DNA from: Enterocloster aldenensis | Lineage (GTDB): Bacteria > Bacillota > Clostridia > Lachnospirales > Lachnospiraceae | Direction of reading: 5' to 3' | NCBI RefSeq assembly: GCF_003434055.1 | Contig: NZ_QVEX01000012.1 | Span: 91,544 to 155,543, forward strand | DNA: 64,000 nucleotides | Shown here: one piece after another, positions 15,851 through 24,819 of the stretch | Layout of the letters: every line of letters starts with the position of its first letter | How positions within the stretch are numbered: the stretch's first letter is position 1 | Position numbers and translations under genes: made by a program | Notes under the pieces: model-generated | Told to the model about the DNA's origin: nothing | Seen by the model: only the letters and a program-made list of their open reading frames with translations | Databases searched by the model: none

Positions 15851-16948
15851 ATGGAGAAGATTGTGTTGGACAGCGCCATAAAATTCGGGGCGGGCCGTTA
15901 CCGCCAGGACAGGAACATCCTGAAGGAGTGCGGGCAGGAGATACGCAGGTTTGGCAAAAAGGCCTTTGTGATAGCAGGACCCCGGGCCTTTGACGCGGTT
16001 AAGGGGCAGCTGATTCCGGGATTTGAGGCAGCGGGCCTGGACTATGTGGTAGAGATTTACAGCGGTCCCTGCAGCTTTGAGGCGGCAGGGGAATATGCGG
16101 GGAAATGCCTGGCAGCCGGCTGTGATGAAGTAGTGGGGGTGGGAGGAGGAAGGATCATGGATTTCTCCAAGGCCCTGGCTGAGACGGCAGGGCTTGGGAC
16201 GGTAAATATCCCCACCTCCATAGCCACATGCGCCGCATTTACAACCATGAGTGTCATGTACACACCGCAGGGCGCCAAGAAGACCTGCTGGAGGTTTGAA
16301 CATGAGGTGGACGCTGTTCTGGTGGACATGGACGTGATTGCCAGCTGTCCCATCCGTTACGCGGCCGCAGGCATACTGGACGCCATGGCCAAGCGGATTG
16401 AAATCCAGAACGGTAAGCCGGTGATGACGCTGGAGGACAACCGTTTTGACCTGTTCACCGCATTTAAGATGTCGGAATACACCTACGACGTATTGGAGAA
16501 ATACGGTCCCCAGGCCATCGAGGACATCCGCTGCCGCAAGGTTACCAAGGCAGTGGAGGACATAACCTTCATCAACATAGCGGTAACAGGTGTCATAGCC
16601 AACATAACCAAGAGCTTCAGCCAGTCCGCCCTGGGCCATATGATGTATGACGGGGTGCGCACCTTCTTCACAAAGGAGGCAGAGGCAGCCCTGCACGGTG
16701 AAATCGTGGCCGTGGCGCTGTTTGCCCAGCTCTACTACAACCAGCTGGAGGGTGAGATGGAGCAGCTTAAGCGGTTCATGGAACGTATGGACATGCCCCT
16801 TACCCTGGATGACCTGGGCGTGGAGGGCAATGAGGAAAACCTTAGGATTCTGGAAGAATATCTCATTGATTCACCTTATGTGGGGCAGGATGAGGAAAGC
16901 CTCAGGCGCCTGCACGGGGCCATGGGGAAGATGGGGGCGCGGATATGA
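15851..16948 (+). CDS. Glycerol dehydrogenase-like iron-containing alcohol dehydrogenase
   Basis: A 365-residue NAD-dependent group III alcohol dehydrogenase of the GldA/HcxA (YbdH) branch. The nucleotide-binding loop is VVGVGGGRIMDFSKAL followed by NIPTSIATCAAFT, and the metal ligands fall in AAAGILDAMAKRIE (Asp) and the later SALGHMMYDG and LHGEIVAVAL (His). GldA oxidises glycerol to dihydroxyacetone; related proteins act on other hydroxy compounds, so the substrate is uncertain. The start at 15851 is chosen for similarity of the N-terminus MEKIVLDSAIKFGAGRY and an AAGGAAGGG upstream. A stable terminator follows. An FCD-type GntR regulator lies upstream. Confidence 0.82.
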   Translation: MEKIVLDSAIKFGAGRYRQDRNILKECGQEIRRFGKKAFVIAGPRAFDAVKGQLIPGFEAAGLDYVVEIYSGPCSFEAAGEYAGKCLAAGCDEVVGVGGGRIMDFSKALAETAGLGTVNIPTSIATCAAFTTMSVMYTPQGAKKTCWRFEHEVDAVLVDMDVIASCPIRYAAAGILDAMAKRIEIQNGKPVMTLEDNRFDLFTAFKMSEYTYDVLEKYGPQAIEDIRCRKVTKAVEDITFINIAVTGVIANITKSFSQSALGHMMYDGVRTFFTKEAEAALHGEIVAVALFAQLYYNQLEGEMEQLKRFMERMDMPLTLDDLGVEGNEENLRILEEYLIDSPYVGQDEESLRRLHGAMGKMGARI

Positions 16949-16980
16949 TCTGCTGATAATTGAAAAGACGGGGCTGTTCC

Positions 16981-17013
16981 GGGCCGGGAAACTTCCAAAA
17001 GGTTTCCCGGCCC
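16981..17013 (+). terminator. Terminator after the dehydrogenase gene
   Basis: Perfect 12-bp stem GGGCCGGGAAAC / GTTTCCCGGCCC with a 9-base loop, followed by TTAATACTTT. Confidence 0.75.
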
Positions 17014-17020
17014 TTAATAC

Positions 17021-17061
17021 TTTGGATTCTTATTCCAAATCACCGGCATTTCTGATAGAAT
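17021..17061 (+). promoter_or_regulatory. Candidate promoter and dyad of the AraC-family gene
   Basis: TTTGGA (17021-17026) and TCCAAA (17034-17039) form a dyad. TTCCAA (17033-17038), 17-bp spacer and TAGAAT (17056-17061) make a weak promoter overlapping it. Confidence 0.35.
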
Positions 17062-17147
17062 GAAAAGAGCAAGAAAGAGTTGTGTCAGGAGCAGTGTCAT
17101 ACGTTGTGTCAGGCCCTGCTTCAGGGTTTCTATGTGCAGGAGGGGGG

Positions 17148-17984
17148 ATGGATATGGATTATAAGCACGAACTGGTAATGCCCAATGAGGATCTGCCGTT
17201 CAGGCTGTTCCTGTTTGAGGGCAGGGACGGCAATTACAGGGTGGCTAAGCACTGGCACCGTTCGGTTGAGGTTTTCCTGGTGCTGGACGGGCAGATTGAA
17301 TTTTTCATCAACAATAAGAGGCTTCTGTTGAAGGCCGCTGATTTTGTGATTGTCAATTCCAATGAGATACATTCCATTGAGGTCCCGGACCCCAATTTCA
17401 CCGTCGTGGTGCAGATACCGGTTTCCTGTTTTGCAGGGTATCTTGAGGACGGGGACTATGCGCTGTTCACCAAACAGGAAGAGGAGGATAACCTGAACCT
17501 GGTGCAGCTGATCGTACGGATGTACCGGACTTATGAAGAAAAGGGGTTTGGGTATGAGCTGAAGGTCAGGAGCCTGTTCCTGGAGCTGCTTTACCTGCTG
17601 GTCACCCGGTTCATGAAAAAGGAGGACGACCAGGGCAGCATCCGGCAGAAGCGCCATCTGGATAAGCTGTCCAATATAACCGCGTATCTGAAGAATAATT
17701 ACGATAAGGATATAACGCTGGAAAGCGTGGCAGCCACCTTTGGCTTTTCACCCACCTATCTCTCAAGGATGTTCAAACGGTATGCCAGCGTCAGCTACAA
17801 GACCTATCTCCTGGACCTGAGGACGGAGTACGGGCTGCGGGAAATGATGAATACCAGCCACAGCTTAAGCGAAGTGGCGCTGAACAACGGATTTCCCAAC
17901 GGACGGGCGTTTTCCAAGGCATTTGTGAAGCGGTACGGGTGCCTGCCCAGCGAATACAGGAAGGTGATGGACGGGGAAAATTAA
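17148..17984 (+). CDS. AraC-family regulator with cupin sensor domain
   Basis: A 278-residue regulator. The N-terminal cupin (about 5-120; AKHWHRSVEVFLVLDGQIEFFINNK and NEIHSIEV) should bind a sugar or related ligand, and the C-terminal pair of helix-turn-helix motifs (about 180-275; ITLESVAATFGFSPTYLSRMFKRYAS, SLSEVALNNGFPNGRAFSKAFVKRYG) binds DNA. GGAGGGGGG precedes two possible starts, 17148 (MDMDYK) and 17154 (MDYK). It stands directly upstream of the xylulokinase-like gene in the same direction, so it is a likely activator of that sugar locus. Confidence 0.87.
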   Translation: MDMDYKHELVMPNEDLPFRLFLFEGRDGNYRVAKHWHRSVEVFLVLDGQIEFFINNKRLLLKAADFVIVNSNEIHSIEVPDPNFTVVVQIPVSCFAGYLEDGDYALFTKQEEEDNLNLVQLIVRMYRTYEEKGFGYELKVRSLFLELLYLLVTRFMKKEDDQGSIRQKRHLDKLSNITAYLKNNYDKDITLESVAATFGFSPTYLSRMFKRYASVSYKTYLLDLRTEYGLREMMNTSHSLSEVALNNGFPNGRAFSKAFVKRYGCLPSEYRKVMDGEN

Positions 17985-18074
17985 AATGTCCGCCCATCCC
18001 GGCGGGGAAGGCTGAAAAGGGCAAAAAAGTGCTGTCATGAAGTCAAGTTTGAATCTGGAAAGACAATCCTGTTC

Positions 18075-18083
18075 TGGTATAAT
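18075..18083 (+). promoter_or_regulatory. Extended -10 promoter of the kinase-isomerase operon
   Basis: TGGTATAAT is an extended -10 with the consensus hexamer and no good -35, typical of activator-dependent promoters. It fits control by the adjacent AraC protein. Confidence 0.6.
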
Positions 18084-18090
18084 CGTAGAT

Positions 18091-18104
18091 AGGATGCGTT
18101 TACA
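18091..18104 (+). promoter_or_regulatory. Weak cre-like site at the kinase operon start
   Basis: AGGATGCGTTTACA has a perfect right half of the CcpA site and three mismatches on the left. It sits at the predicted transcription start. Confidence 0.3.
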
Positions 18105-18156
18105 GCAGGTTCCGGTTACTGGAATCATACGCTGCCAAAGAAAGGGGAATGGCAAG

Positions 18157-19686
18157 ATGAATTATCTGATTGGGGTTGATGTGGGGACGTCTGCAACCAA
18201 GACCGTCCTGTTTGATGAGGATGGAGCCGTGGCAGCATCTGCTTCCAGGGAATACCCGCTGTATCAGCCGGAGAACGGATGGGCGGAGCAGAGGCCGGAG
18301 GACTGGAGGGATGCGGTGCTTGCAACCCTCAAGGCAGTGACGGAGCAGTCCGGCGTGCCGGCAGAAGACATTAAAGGAATCGGTATATCCGGGCAGATGC
18401 ACGGACTTGTGATGCTGGACGGAGAGGGTGAGGTCATCCGCCCCTCCATCATCTGGTGCGACCAGAGGACCGGCAGGGAAGTGGAGGATATGCTTGAAAT
18501 CATGCCCAGGGAGCGGTGGATTGAGATTACGGCCAACCCGCCCCTTACCGGATGGACGGCAGCCAAGATACTGTGGGTCAGGAAGCATGAGCCGGAGAAT
18601 TACAGCAGATGCCGCCATATCCTTCTTCCAAAGGATTATATACGATATGTGCTGACCGGGGAGTTTGCCACCGAGGTGTCGGATGCCAGCGGCATGCAGC
18701 TTCTGGATGTGCCGGCCAGGCGCTGGTCCAAGGAAGTGTTAAAGGCCCTTGATATTGATGAATCCATGCTGGGCAGGGTCTACGAGTCCTGTGAGGTCAC
18801 AGGGACCGTGCTTGCCCAGGTGGCGGAACAGACTGGGCTGACCGGGGATGTGAAGGTGGTTGGGGGCGCAGGGGATAATGCGGCCGCCGCAGTGGGGACC
18901 GGGATCGTGAAGGACGGCACTGCATTTACCACCATCGGGACCTCCGGCGTGGTGTTTGCGCACAGCAGCAAGGTATCCATTGACCCCAAGGGCCGGGTGC
19001 ACACATGCTGCTGTGCGGTGCCGGGCGCATGGCATATCATGGGCGTGACCCAGGGCGCAGGTCTTTCCCTTAAGTGGTTCAAGGACCAGTTCTGCCAGGA
19101 TTATGTGTCCGAGGCCAGGGCCAGGGGCTGCGATGTCTACGACCTGATTAATAAGGATGTGGCGGAAATCGGACCAGGGAGCAGCCGGCTGATTTATCTG
19201 CCCTACCTGATGGGGGAGCGGACCCCCCATCTGGATCCGGACTGCCGGGGCGTATTTTTCGGGCTTTCCGCCATCCACACCAAGAAGCACCTGTTAAGGG
19301 CTGTGATGGAGGGCGTTTCCTACTCCCTGTGCGACTGCAATGAGATACTGAAGGAGATGGGAGTGGAGGTAACGCAGATGATGGCCTGCGGAGGCGGCGG
19401 CAAGAGCCCTGTCTGGAGGCAGATGCTGGCCGATCTGTACAACTGCACGGTCAGGACCGTGGCGATGGATGAGGGACCTGCCCTTGGGGCAGCCATACTG
19501 GCCGGCGTGGGCTGCGGCATTTATCCGGATGTGGAGACAGCCTGCGGCCGGATCATCCGTGAAAAGAGCAGCACGGAACCGGTGGAGGAGGAAGCCGCTG
19601 TTTATGCAGGTTACCACAGGATATACCAGAACCTGTACCGCAGCCTGAAGGACGGCTTTAAGGACCTGGCCGGGATGAAGGGGTAA
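18157..19686 (+). CDS. xylB: FGGY-family sugar kinase, xylulokinase-like
   Basis: A 509-residue kinase, about the usual xylulokinase length. It starts with the phosphate-binding loop MNYLIGVDVGTSATKTVLFD, followed by GISGQMHGLVMLD (xylulokinase-type M-H-G), WCDQRTGREVE, the catalytic Asp in GGAGDNAAAAVGTG, and the FGGY signature region MEGVSYSLCDCNEIL with ACGGGGKSPVWRQMLAD. It phosphorylates a ketopentose such as D-xylulose; D-ribulose or L-xylulose remain possible. The start at 18157 follows AAAGGGGAA and gives the canonical N-terminus. It is followed by the DUF4867-like and isomerase genes as one operon, which predicts isomerase then kinase action on one pentose. Confidence 0.85.
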   Translation: MNYLIGVDVGTSATKTVLFDEDGAVAASASREYPLYQPENGWAEQRPEDWRDAVLATLKAVTEQSGVPAEDIKGIGISGQMHGLVMLDGEGEVIRPSIIWCDQRTGREVEDMLEIMPRERWIEITANPPLTGWTAAKILWVRKHEPENYSRCRHILLPKDYIRYVLTGEFATEVSDASGMQLLDVPARRWSKEVLKALDIDESMLGRVYESCEVTGTVLAQVAEQTGLTGDVKVVGGAGDNAAAAVGTGIVKDGTAFTTIGTSGVVFAHSSKVSIDPKGRVHTCCCAVPGAWHIMGVTQGAGLSLKWFKDQFCQDYVSEARARGCDVYDLINKDVAEIGPGSSRLIYLPYLMGERTPHLDPDCRGVFFGLSAIHTKKHLLRAVMEGVSYSLCDCNEILKEMGVEVTQMMACGGGGKSPVWRQMLADLYNCTVRTVAMDEGPALGAAILAGVGCGIYPDVETACGRIIREKSSTEPVEEEAAVYAGYHRIYQNLYRSLKDGFKDLAGMKG

Positions 19687-19704
19687 AACCAAAACAGCCG
19701 CGGA

Positions 19705-19726
19705 CCCGGCGCTGCCCGGCGCCGGG
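19705..19726 (+). other. Intercistronic hairpin after the kinase gene
   Basis: CCCGGCGC / GCGCCGGG 8-bp stem with a 6-base loop and no T-run. Probably an mRNA processing or stability element within the operon. Confidence 0.45.
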
Positions 19727-19770
19727 CCCGCCAAAGGGCTTACCTATGCCCATGATGAGGAGGAAATGAT

Positions 19771-20391
19771 ATGGAGTTATTGAATGTGTCCAGCCCGGAG
19801 TTCAGGCCATATGGGCGCGTAATCAGCGGATACGATGTAAGCGGTCTTATGAAGGCCATGGAATCCACGCCCCTTCCTGAGGGTGTGGTCTATGTGGCTT
19901 CCGTACCCGGGCTGGAGGCGCTGCCCATAGGCAGGGAACTGTCTGACGGGATTTATGGGCAGATGGGAATCCAGCTGGGATACTGCAACGGCCATAATAA
20001 AAAACTGAATGCCCTGGAGTACCACAGGGATTCCGAGGTGAACCTGGCTGTGACGGACCTGGTACTGCTGTTAGGAAGGCAGCAGGATATAGAAGAGGAT
20101 TTTACATATGACACATCCAAGGTAAAGGCCTTCCTGGTCCCGGCAGGCACCCTGGTGGAAGTGTATGCCACCACCCTCCACTACGCGCCGTGCCAGACAG
20201 CGGACAGTGGGTTCCGGTGCGTGGTGGTGCTTCCAAGAGGAACCAACACAGACCTTGACCACAAGCCGCAGGTGAGGTGCGGCGAGGAAAAGCTGATAAC
20301 GGCAAGGAATAAATGGCTGATTGGCCATGAAGAGGGCGGACTGGACGAAGGCGCGTGGATTGGCCTTAAGGGGGAGAACATTTCCCTGTAG
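19771..20391 (+). CDS. DUF4867-like protein of the pentose operon
   Basis: A 206-residue protein that resembles the DUF4867 family, a cupin-like group seen beside carbohydrate genes in Firmicutes. Notable blocks are GQMGIQLGYCNGHNKKLNALEYHRDSE and FLVPAGTLVEVYATTLHYAPC, where His and Glu residues could bind a metal as in sugar isomerase or epimerase cupins. No signal peptide is present. It sits between a ketopentose kinase and an L-fucose/L-arabinose-isomerase-family enzyme, so an anomer, epimer or isomer conversion feeding that pathway is a reasonable inference, but the activity is unknown. Confidence 0.65.
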   Translation: MELLNVSSPEFRPYGRVISGYDVSGLMKAMESTPLPEGVVYVASVPGLEALPIGRELSDGIYGQMGIQLGYCNGHNKKLNALEYHRDSEVNLAVTDLVLLLGRQQDIEEDFTYDTSKVKAFLVPAGTLVEVYATTLHYAPCQTADSGFRCVVVLPRGTNTDLDHKPQVRCGEEKLITARNKWLIGHEEGGLDEGAWIGLKGENISL

Positions 20392-20468
20392 GATAGAACG
20401 TTTCGCAAGGACACGCCTGTCCCAATGACAGTGGAACATTAAAATAATCAAACGGAGGATACATAACT

Positions 20469-21953
20469 ATGATTAACATGCCGGAAGTAAAGATAGGTAT
20501 TGTGGCTGTAAGCCGCGACTGTTTCCCTGAAAGCCTTTCTGTAAACAGGAGGAAGGCCCTGACAGAGGCGTATAAGAAGAAATATGATGCATCCAATCTA
20601 TACGAATGTCCAATCTGTATCGTGGAAAGCGAACTCCACATGGTGCAGGCCCTGGAGGATGTGAAGAAGGCGGGCTGCAACGCCCTGGTGGTTTATCTTG
20701 GCAACTTTGGCCCTGAGATATCTGAAACATTACTGGCAAAGCATTTTGACGGACCGTCCATGTTCATTGCAGCGGCAGAGGAATCCGGGAACAACCTGGT
20801 CCAGGGCAGGGGCGATGCGTACTGCGGCATGCTCAATGCCAGCTATAACCTGAAGCTGCGCAATATTAAAGCATATATCCCTGAGTATCCGGTGGGCACG
20901 GCAGAGGAATGCGCGGACATGATTGCGGAATTCGTGCCCATTGCAAGGGCAGTGATTGGACTTAGCAGCCTTAAGATCATCAGCTTTGGTCCAAGACCCC
21001 TTAACTTCCTTGCATGCAATGCGCCGATTAAGCAGCTTTACAATCTGGGGGTTGAGATTGAGGAAAACTCGGAATTGGATCTGTTCGAGGCATTTAACCG
21101 CCATGCAGGGGATCCCCGCATCCCGGATGTGGTAAAAGATATGGAAGCAGAGCTTGGTACAGGCAATAAAAAGCCGGAAATCCTGGAGAAGCTGGCACAG
21201 TATGAGCTGACCCTCCTTGACTGGATAGACGGACACAGGGGATACCGCAAGTACGTTGCCATTGCAGGCAAATGCTGGCCCGCATTCCAGACCCAGTTCG
21301 GCTTTGTGCCCTGTTACGTCAACAGCCGTCTGACCGGACGCGGGATTCCTGTGTCCTGCGAGGTGGATATCTACGGCGCGCTCAGCGAATTCATCGGCAC
21401 ATGCGTGAGCCAGGATGCGGTCACCCTGCTGGATATCAACAACTCGGTTCCGGCCGACCTTTATGAAGAGGATATCAAGGGCAGGTACGGTTATACCCAG
21501 AAGGAAACCTTCATGGGCTTCCACTGCGGCAACACCAATTCAGGGAAGCTGTCCTTCTGTGAGATGAAGTACCAGTTAATCATGGCCAGGGCCCTTCCTG
21601 AGGAAGTGACCCAGGGCACGCTGGAAGGCGACATCATCCCTGGCGACATTACCTTCTACCGTCTCCAGAGCACGGCTGATAACAAGCTGCGGGCCTACAT
21701 TGCCCAGGGAGAGGTGCTGCCGGTTGCCACCCGTTCCTTTGGCGCCATCGGTATCTTTGCAATCCCGCAGATGGGCAGGTTCTACCGCCATGTGCTGATT
21801 GAAAAGAACTTCCCGCACCACGGCGCGGTTGCATTCGGACATTATGGGAAGGCAATTTACGAGATATTCAAATTCATCGGCGTGGATGTGGAGGAAATTG
21901 GATTTAACCAGCCTGCGGGCATGCTTTATAAGACGGAGAATCCGTTTGCGTAA
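20469..21953 (+). CDS. L-fucose/L-arabinose isomerase family protein
   Basis: A 494-residue member of the FucI/AraA-like family (COG2407 type). The N-terminal Rossmann-like domains (EVKIGIVAVSRDCFP; GCNALVVYLGNFGPE) are followed by the metal-binding region with the Glu in PVSCEVDIYGALSEF, the Asp in AVTLLDINNS, and the C-terminal His cluster FPHHGAVAFGHYGK. These enzymes interconvert aldose and ketose with Mn2+. Being in an operon with an FGGY kinase suggests an aldopentose to ketopentose step, but D-arabinose, L-fucose, D-altrose or another aldose is possible. The start ATG follows CGGAGGATAC. A terminator follows. Confidence 0.82.
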   Translation: MINMPEVKIGIVAVSRDCFPESLSVNRRKALTEAYKKKYDASNLYECPICIVESELHMVQALEDVKKAGCNALVVYLGNFGPEISETLLAKHFDGPSMFIAAAEESGNNLVQGRGDAYCGMLNASYNLKLRNIKAYIPEYPVGTAEECADMIAEFVPIARAVIGLSSLKIISFGPRPLNFLACNAPIKQLYNLGVEIEENSELDLFEAFNRHAGDPRIPDVVKDMEAELGTGNKKPEILEKLAQYELTLLDWIDGHRGYRKYVAIAGKCWPAFQTQFGFVPCYVNSRLTGRGIPVSCEVDIYGALSEFIGTCVSQDAVTLLDINNSVPADLYEEDIKGRYGYTQKETFMGFHCGNTNSGKLSFCEMKYQLIMARALPEEVTQGTLEGDIIPGDITFYRLQSTADNKLRAYIAQGEVLPVATRSFGAIGIFAIPQMGRFYRHVLIEKNFPHHGAVAFGHYGKAIYEIFKFIGVDVEEIGFNQPAGMLYKTENPFA

Positions 21954-22030
21954 ATAAATGCTTTAGCAGGATTAAGTGGACTGTAAAAGGGACGTCCGCC
22001 ATACGGCCCCGGACAGACTGCCGGTAAACC

Positions 22031-22063
22031 AGGCGGGAAAGCCTTATATGGGCTCTCCCGCCT
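22031..22063 (+). terminator. Terminator after the isomerase gene
   Basis: Stem AGGCGGGA(A)AGCC / GGGCT(C)TCCCGCCT with a 6-base loop and T-rich tail TGCTTGTTTG. Confidence 0.8.
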
Positions 22064-22066
22064 TGC

Positions 22067-22095
22067 TTGTTTGTGAGGCATATTTTCTGTATGAT
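22067..22095 (+). promoter_or_regulatory. Candidate promoter of the sugar-sensing operon
   Basis: TTGTTT (22067-22072), 17-bp spacer, TATGAT (22090-22095). The -35 overlaps the terminator tail. Confidence 0.45.
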
Positions 22096-22163
22096 GACAG
22101 AAGATAAGTATTGCCCGGTGCCTGGACCGGGACCCGGGATTTAAAAGGAGAGGAGGTGGGGAG

Positions 22164-23189
22164 ATGGACCGGAATAAAAAAAAACTGTTTTGGCTGGTAC
22201 TGGCTGGTTTGTTCTGTATTGTATTCCTCACCCTGCTGACCATTTCCTTTTATGGTTACGTGCTGGAGAAGATAGGGGTGGAGTACGCGGAGAATTCCAG
22301 GACCTATGACCGCTACTTTGTGATGATTGTAGGCAATACGGAGTCGCAGTTCTGGAAGGATACATATACCTGTGTCAGGGAAGAGGCGGCTGCCCAGAAT
22401 GCTTATGTGGAACTTAAAGGAACCAGCCAGTCATCCTCCTATACCATGACGGACTTTATGGATATGAGTATTGCCGCCAAGGTGGACGGCATTCTGCTGG
22501 AGTGCACGGCGGAGGAGGCCCTGGAAGGGAAAATCAATGAAGCCAATGAAAAAGGAATACCGGTTGTTACCATTTTGAATGATGCGCCAAAGACCGGGCG
22601 TAAGAGTTATGTGGGAATTAATCCATACCAGCTGGGCCAGGAGTATGCGGCCCAGATATGGAATATACTTCCAAAAGAGAAAGAGAACCTGAGGATTACG
22701 GTCCTTCTTCATGATAATGCCATTGACAGTAACCAGTCGCAGATTTTCAGCCAGATCAACAACCTGATGGTTACCTCCGAGGAGACCCAGGGAAGGGTAA
22801 GGGTAGAGGAAATCAGGATTTCCTCTGAACGGGCCTTTGAATCCGAGGAGATTGTCTGGAACCTGTTCCAGAATGACCAGGGGGCCCCGGATATCATTGT
22901 ATGCATGGATGAGGTGGATACCGAGGCAGTGTACCAGGCCGTGATTGATTATAACCGGGTGGGGGAAACCCAGGTAATCGGATATTACAAATCTCCTGCC
23001 ACACTGGATGCCGTGCGGAGGGGAACCATGGCCATGTCCCTTTATATTGATACGGAACAGATGGGAAAGTACAGCGTCCAGGCCATGATGGAGTGCATCC
23101 GGGACGGCCGGACCAATTCATTTTATAGTGTGGACCTGCAGTTTGTGGACAGTGAAAATGTATCCGGCTTTATGCGCAGGGGACGCTGA
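22164..23189 (+). CDS. Membrane-anchored periplasmic-type sugar-binding sensor protein (XylFII-like)
   Basis: A 341-residue protein with one N-terminal membrane helix (about 8-30; FWLVLAGLFCIVFLTLLTISF) and no lipobox, followed by a type I periplasmic-binding-protein fold (about 45-335; YFVMIVGNTESQFW, KVDGILLECTAEEAL, KSYVGINPYQLGQEYA, PDIIVCMDEVDTEAVYQA). It lies directly before a LytS/YesM kinase and YesN regulator. In Clostridium beijerinckii a similar anchored protein, XylFII, binds D-xylose and activates LytS across the membrane; this gene order is the same. I infer an extracellular sugar co-sensor rather than a transport component. The ligand is not proven. Confidence 0.8.
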   Translation: MDRNKKKLFWLVLAGLFCIVFLTLLTISFYGYVLEKIGVEYAENSRTYDRYFVMIVGNTESQFWKDTYTCVREEAAAQNAYVELKGTSQSSSYTMTDFMDMSIAAKVDGILLECTAEEALEGKINEANEKGIPVVTILNDAPKTGRKSYVGINPYQLGQEYAAQIWNILPKEKENLRITVLLHDNAIDSNQSQIFSQINNLMVTSEETQGRVRVEEIRISSERAFESEEIVWNLFQNDQGAPDIIVCMDEVDTEAVYQAVIDYNRVGETQVIGYYKSPATLDAVRRGTMAMSLYIDTEQMGKYSVQAMMECIRDGRTNSFYSVDLQFVDSENVSGFMRRGR

Positions 23190-23307
23190 GTCTCAGACAG
23201 GCCGGTGCCCGTATGGGACCGGTACGGTGATTGGATGGACATGCGATGGATGTACATGGGCATGGATGTATACGGGCATGGATGGATACAAGGATAGGTG
23301 GGCGTGT

Positions 23308-24819
23308 ATGGGGAGATATTGGGACAGGATCTGGGGAAATATCCCGATTGCACATAAACTGTTTCTGGAAATCGCATTGACGGCTGCTGCGCTTTTTGCC
23401 AGCAACCTGTTAATCTATGCCCAAATCAACCGTATGGTGGTGCGGATGGATTCCGTGTACTCCAGCAATGTGAACCTGAATGAACTGTCTGACTGTCTGG
23501 CAGAGGTACAGAACTACATGTACAAATATCTGGAGGTCAAGGATTCGGATTCCCTGACCGCCTATTATAAAGCAGAACAGGAATACCGGGACCTTCTGGA
23601 TGGACTTAGCAGGAAGATTACAGACAATCCCATCCAGATTCTGGAAAAGAATATACGCAGCATGTCTGAATCCTATCTTTCCATCACGGATGAGACCGTG
23701 CAGGCCAAGCGGGGACTGAACGTGGAGAAATACAAAAGCTCCTATGAGTCCGCCCTGCGCCTTTACAAATTCATCAATGATGATATCTCCGTACTGAACG
23801 GCCGTCAGTTCAAGAATAACTCAGCCAGCTACAAGACGCTTCAGTCCGCCCTGCGCTACCTGGAAATCATCAGTCTTGTGATCCTCTGCATCGTGATGGT
23901 AATCAGCCTTGCGGTCATGATGATGATGACAAGGGATATTGTGACCCCGTTAACCAATCTGGCGCACACGGCCAAGCTGGTTGGCCAGGGGAATTTCCAT
24001 GTTAAGGTGACACCCATAAAAACAAGGGATGAACTGGGGATTGTTACGGGAACCTTCAATCAGATGGTGGACAGCCTGGACGAATATGTGAATAAGATTA
24101 AGGAAAGCGCTGAAAAAGAGCAGGAGATGAAGGCCCGGGAGCTTTTGATGGCAAACCACCTGAAGGAAGCGCGTCTTAAATACCTTCAGTCCCAAATCAA
24201 CCCCCATTTCCTTTTTAATTCCCTGAACGCAGGGGTGCAGCTGGCAGTGATGGAGGATGCGGAGAAAACCTCGGTGTTTATAGAAAAAATGGCTGACTTT
24301 TTCCGGTACAATGTAAAAAAGGGGTCGGGGGACGCCACCATACGGGAGGAAGTGGAAACCGTGGACAACTATATCTACATCCTCAATGTGCGGTTTGCAG
24401 GGGATATCCTCTATGACTCTGATCTGGATGGGACGGTCCTGGATTATAAGATACCCAGTATGATTCTTCAGCCGCTGGTTGAAAATGCAGTGAACCATGG
24501 CATACGCGGCGTTGAGTGGCAGGGAGAAATACATCTTAAGGTGCAGGACAAGGGGGAGCGGATTGAGATACGGGTGGAGGACAATGGAAAAGGTATGACC
24601 CGGGAACAGGTTGGGATGATCCTGTCGGGGAGCCATACAACCGTGGACAGTGATTCCACCGGCATCGGGCTGGGGAATGTAATTGCCAGGCTAAGGCTTT
24701 ATTACAGTACGGATCAGATTTTCAGTATTAACAGCAAGGGTACGGATCAGGGCACGTCGGTTATCCTGACCATCCCGAAGAAGGAGGAAGATGGAGATGT
24801 TCCGGATATTAGTGGCTGA
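23308..24819 (+). CDS. LytS/YesM-type sensor histidine kinase
   Basis: A 503-residue membrane kinase. Helix 1 (about 15-40), an extracellular four-helix-like region (about 45-180), helix 2 (about 190-215; ISLVILCIVMVISLAVMM), HAMP (TRDIVTPLTNLAHTAKLVGQG), then His_kinase with His300 in YLQSQINPHFLFNSLN and HATPase with VENAVNHGIRG, VEDNGKGM and GIGLGNV. The frame stays open back to 23128, inside the upstream gene, but the extra residues are Cys/Trp-rich and unlike a kinase; ATG 23308 with AGGTGGG upstream is preferred. It should phosphorylate the YesN-type regulator that follows, with the anchored binding protein as co-sensor. Its end overlaps that regulator by 29 bases. Confidence 0.88.
   Translation: MGRYWDRIWGNIPIAHKLFLEIALTAAALFASNLLIYAQINRMVVRMDSVYSSNVNLNELSDCLAEVQNYMYKYLEVKDSDSLTAYYKAEQEYRDLLDGLSRKITDNPIQILEKNIRSMSESYLSITDETVQAKRGLNVEKYKSSYESALRLYKFINDDISVLNGRQFKNNSASYKTLQSALRYLEIISLVILCIVMVISLAVMMMMTRDIVTPLTNLAHTAKLVGQGNFHVKVTPIKTRDELGIVTGTFNQMVDSLDEYVNKIKESAEKEQEMKARELLMANHLKEARLKYLQSQINPHFLFNSLNAGVQLAVMEDAEKTSVFIEKMADFFRYNVKKGSGDATIREEVETVDNYIYILNVRFAGDILYDSDLDGTVLDYKIPSMILQPLVENAVNHGIRGVEWQGEIHLKVQDKGERIEIRVEDNGKGMTREQVGMILSGSHTTVDSDSTGIGLGNVIARLRLYYSTDQIFSINSKGTDQGTSVILTIPKKEEDGDVPDISG

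Noticed and set aside
23128..23307. N-terminal extension of the LytS-type kinase overlapping the anchored binding-protein gene
   Set aside because: The 60 extra residues are Cys/Trp/Tyr-rich and not kinase-like, and a better start with AGGTGGG exists at 23308.
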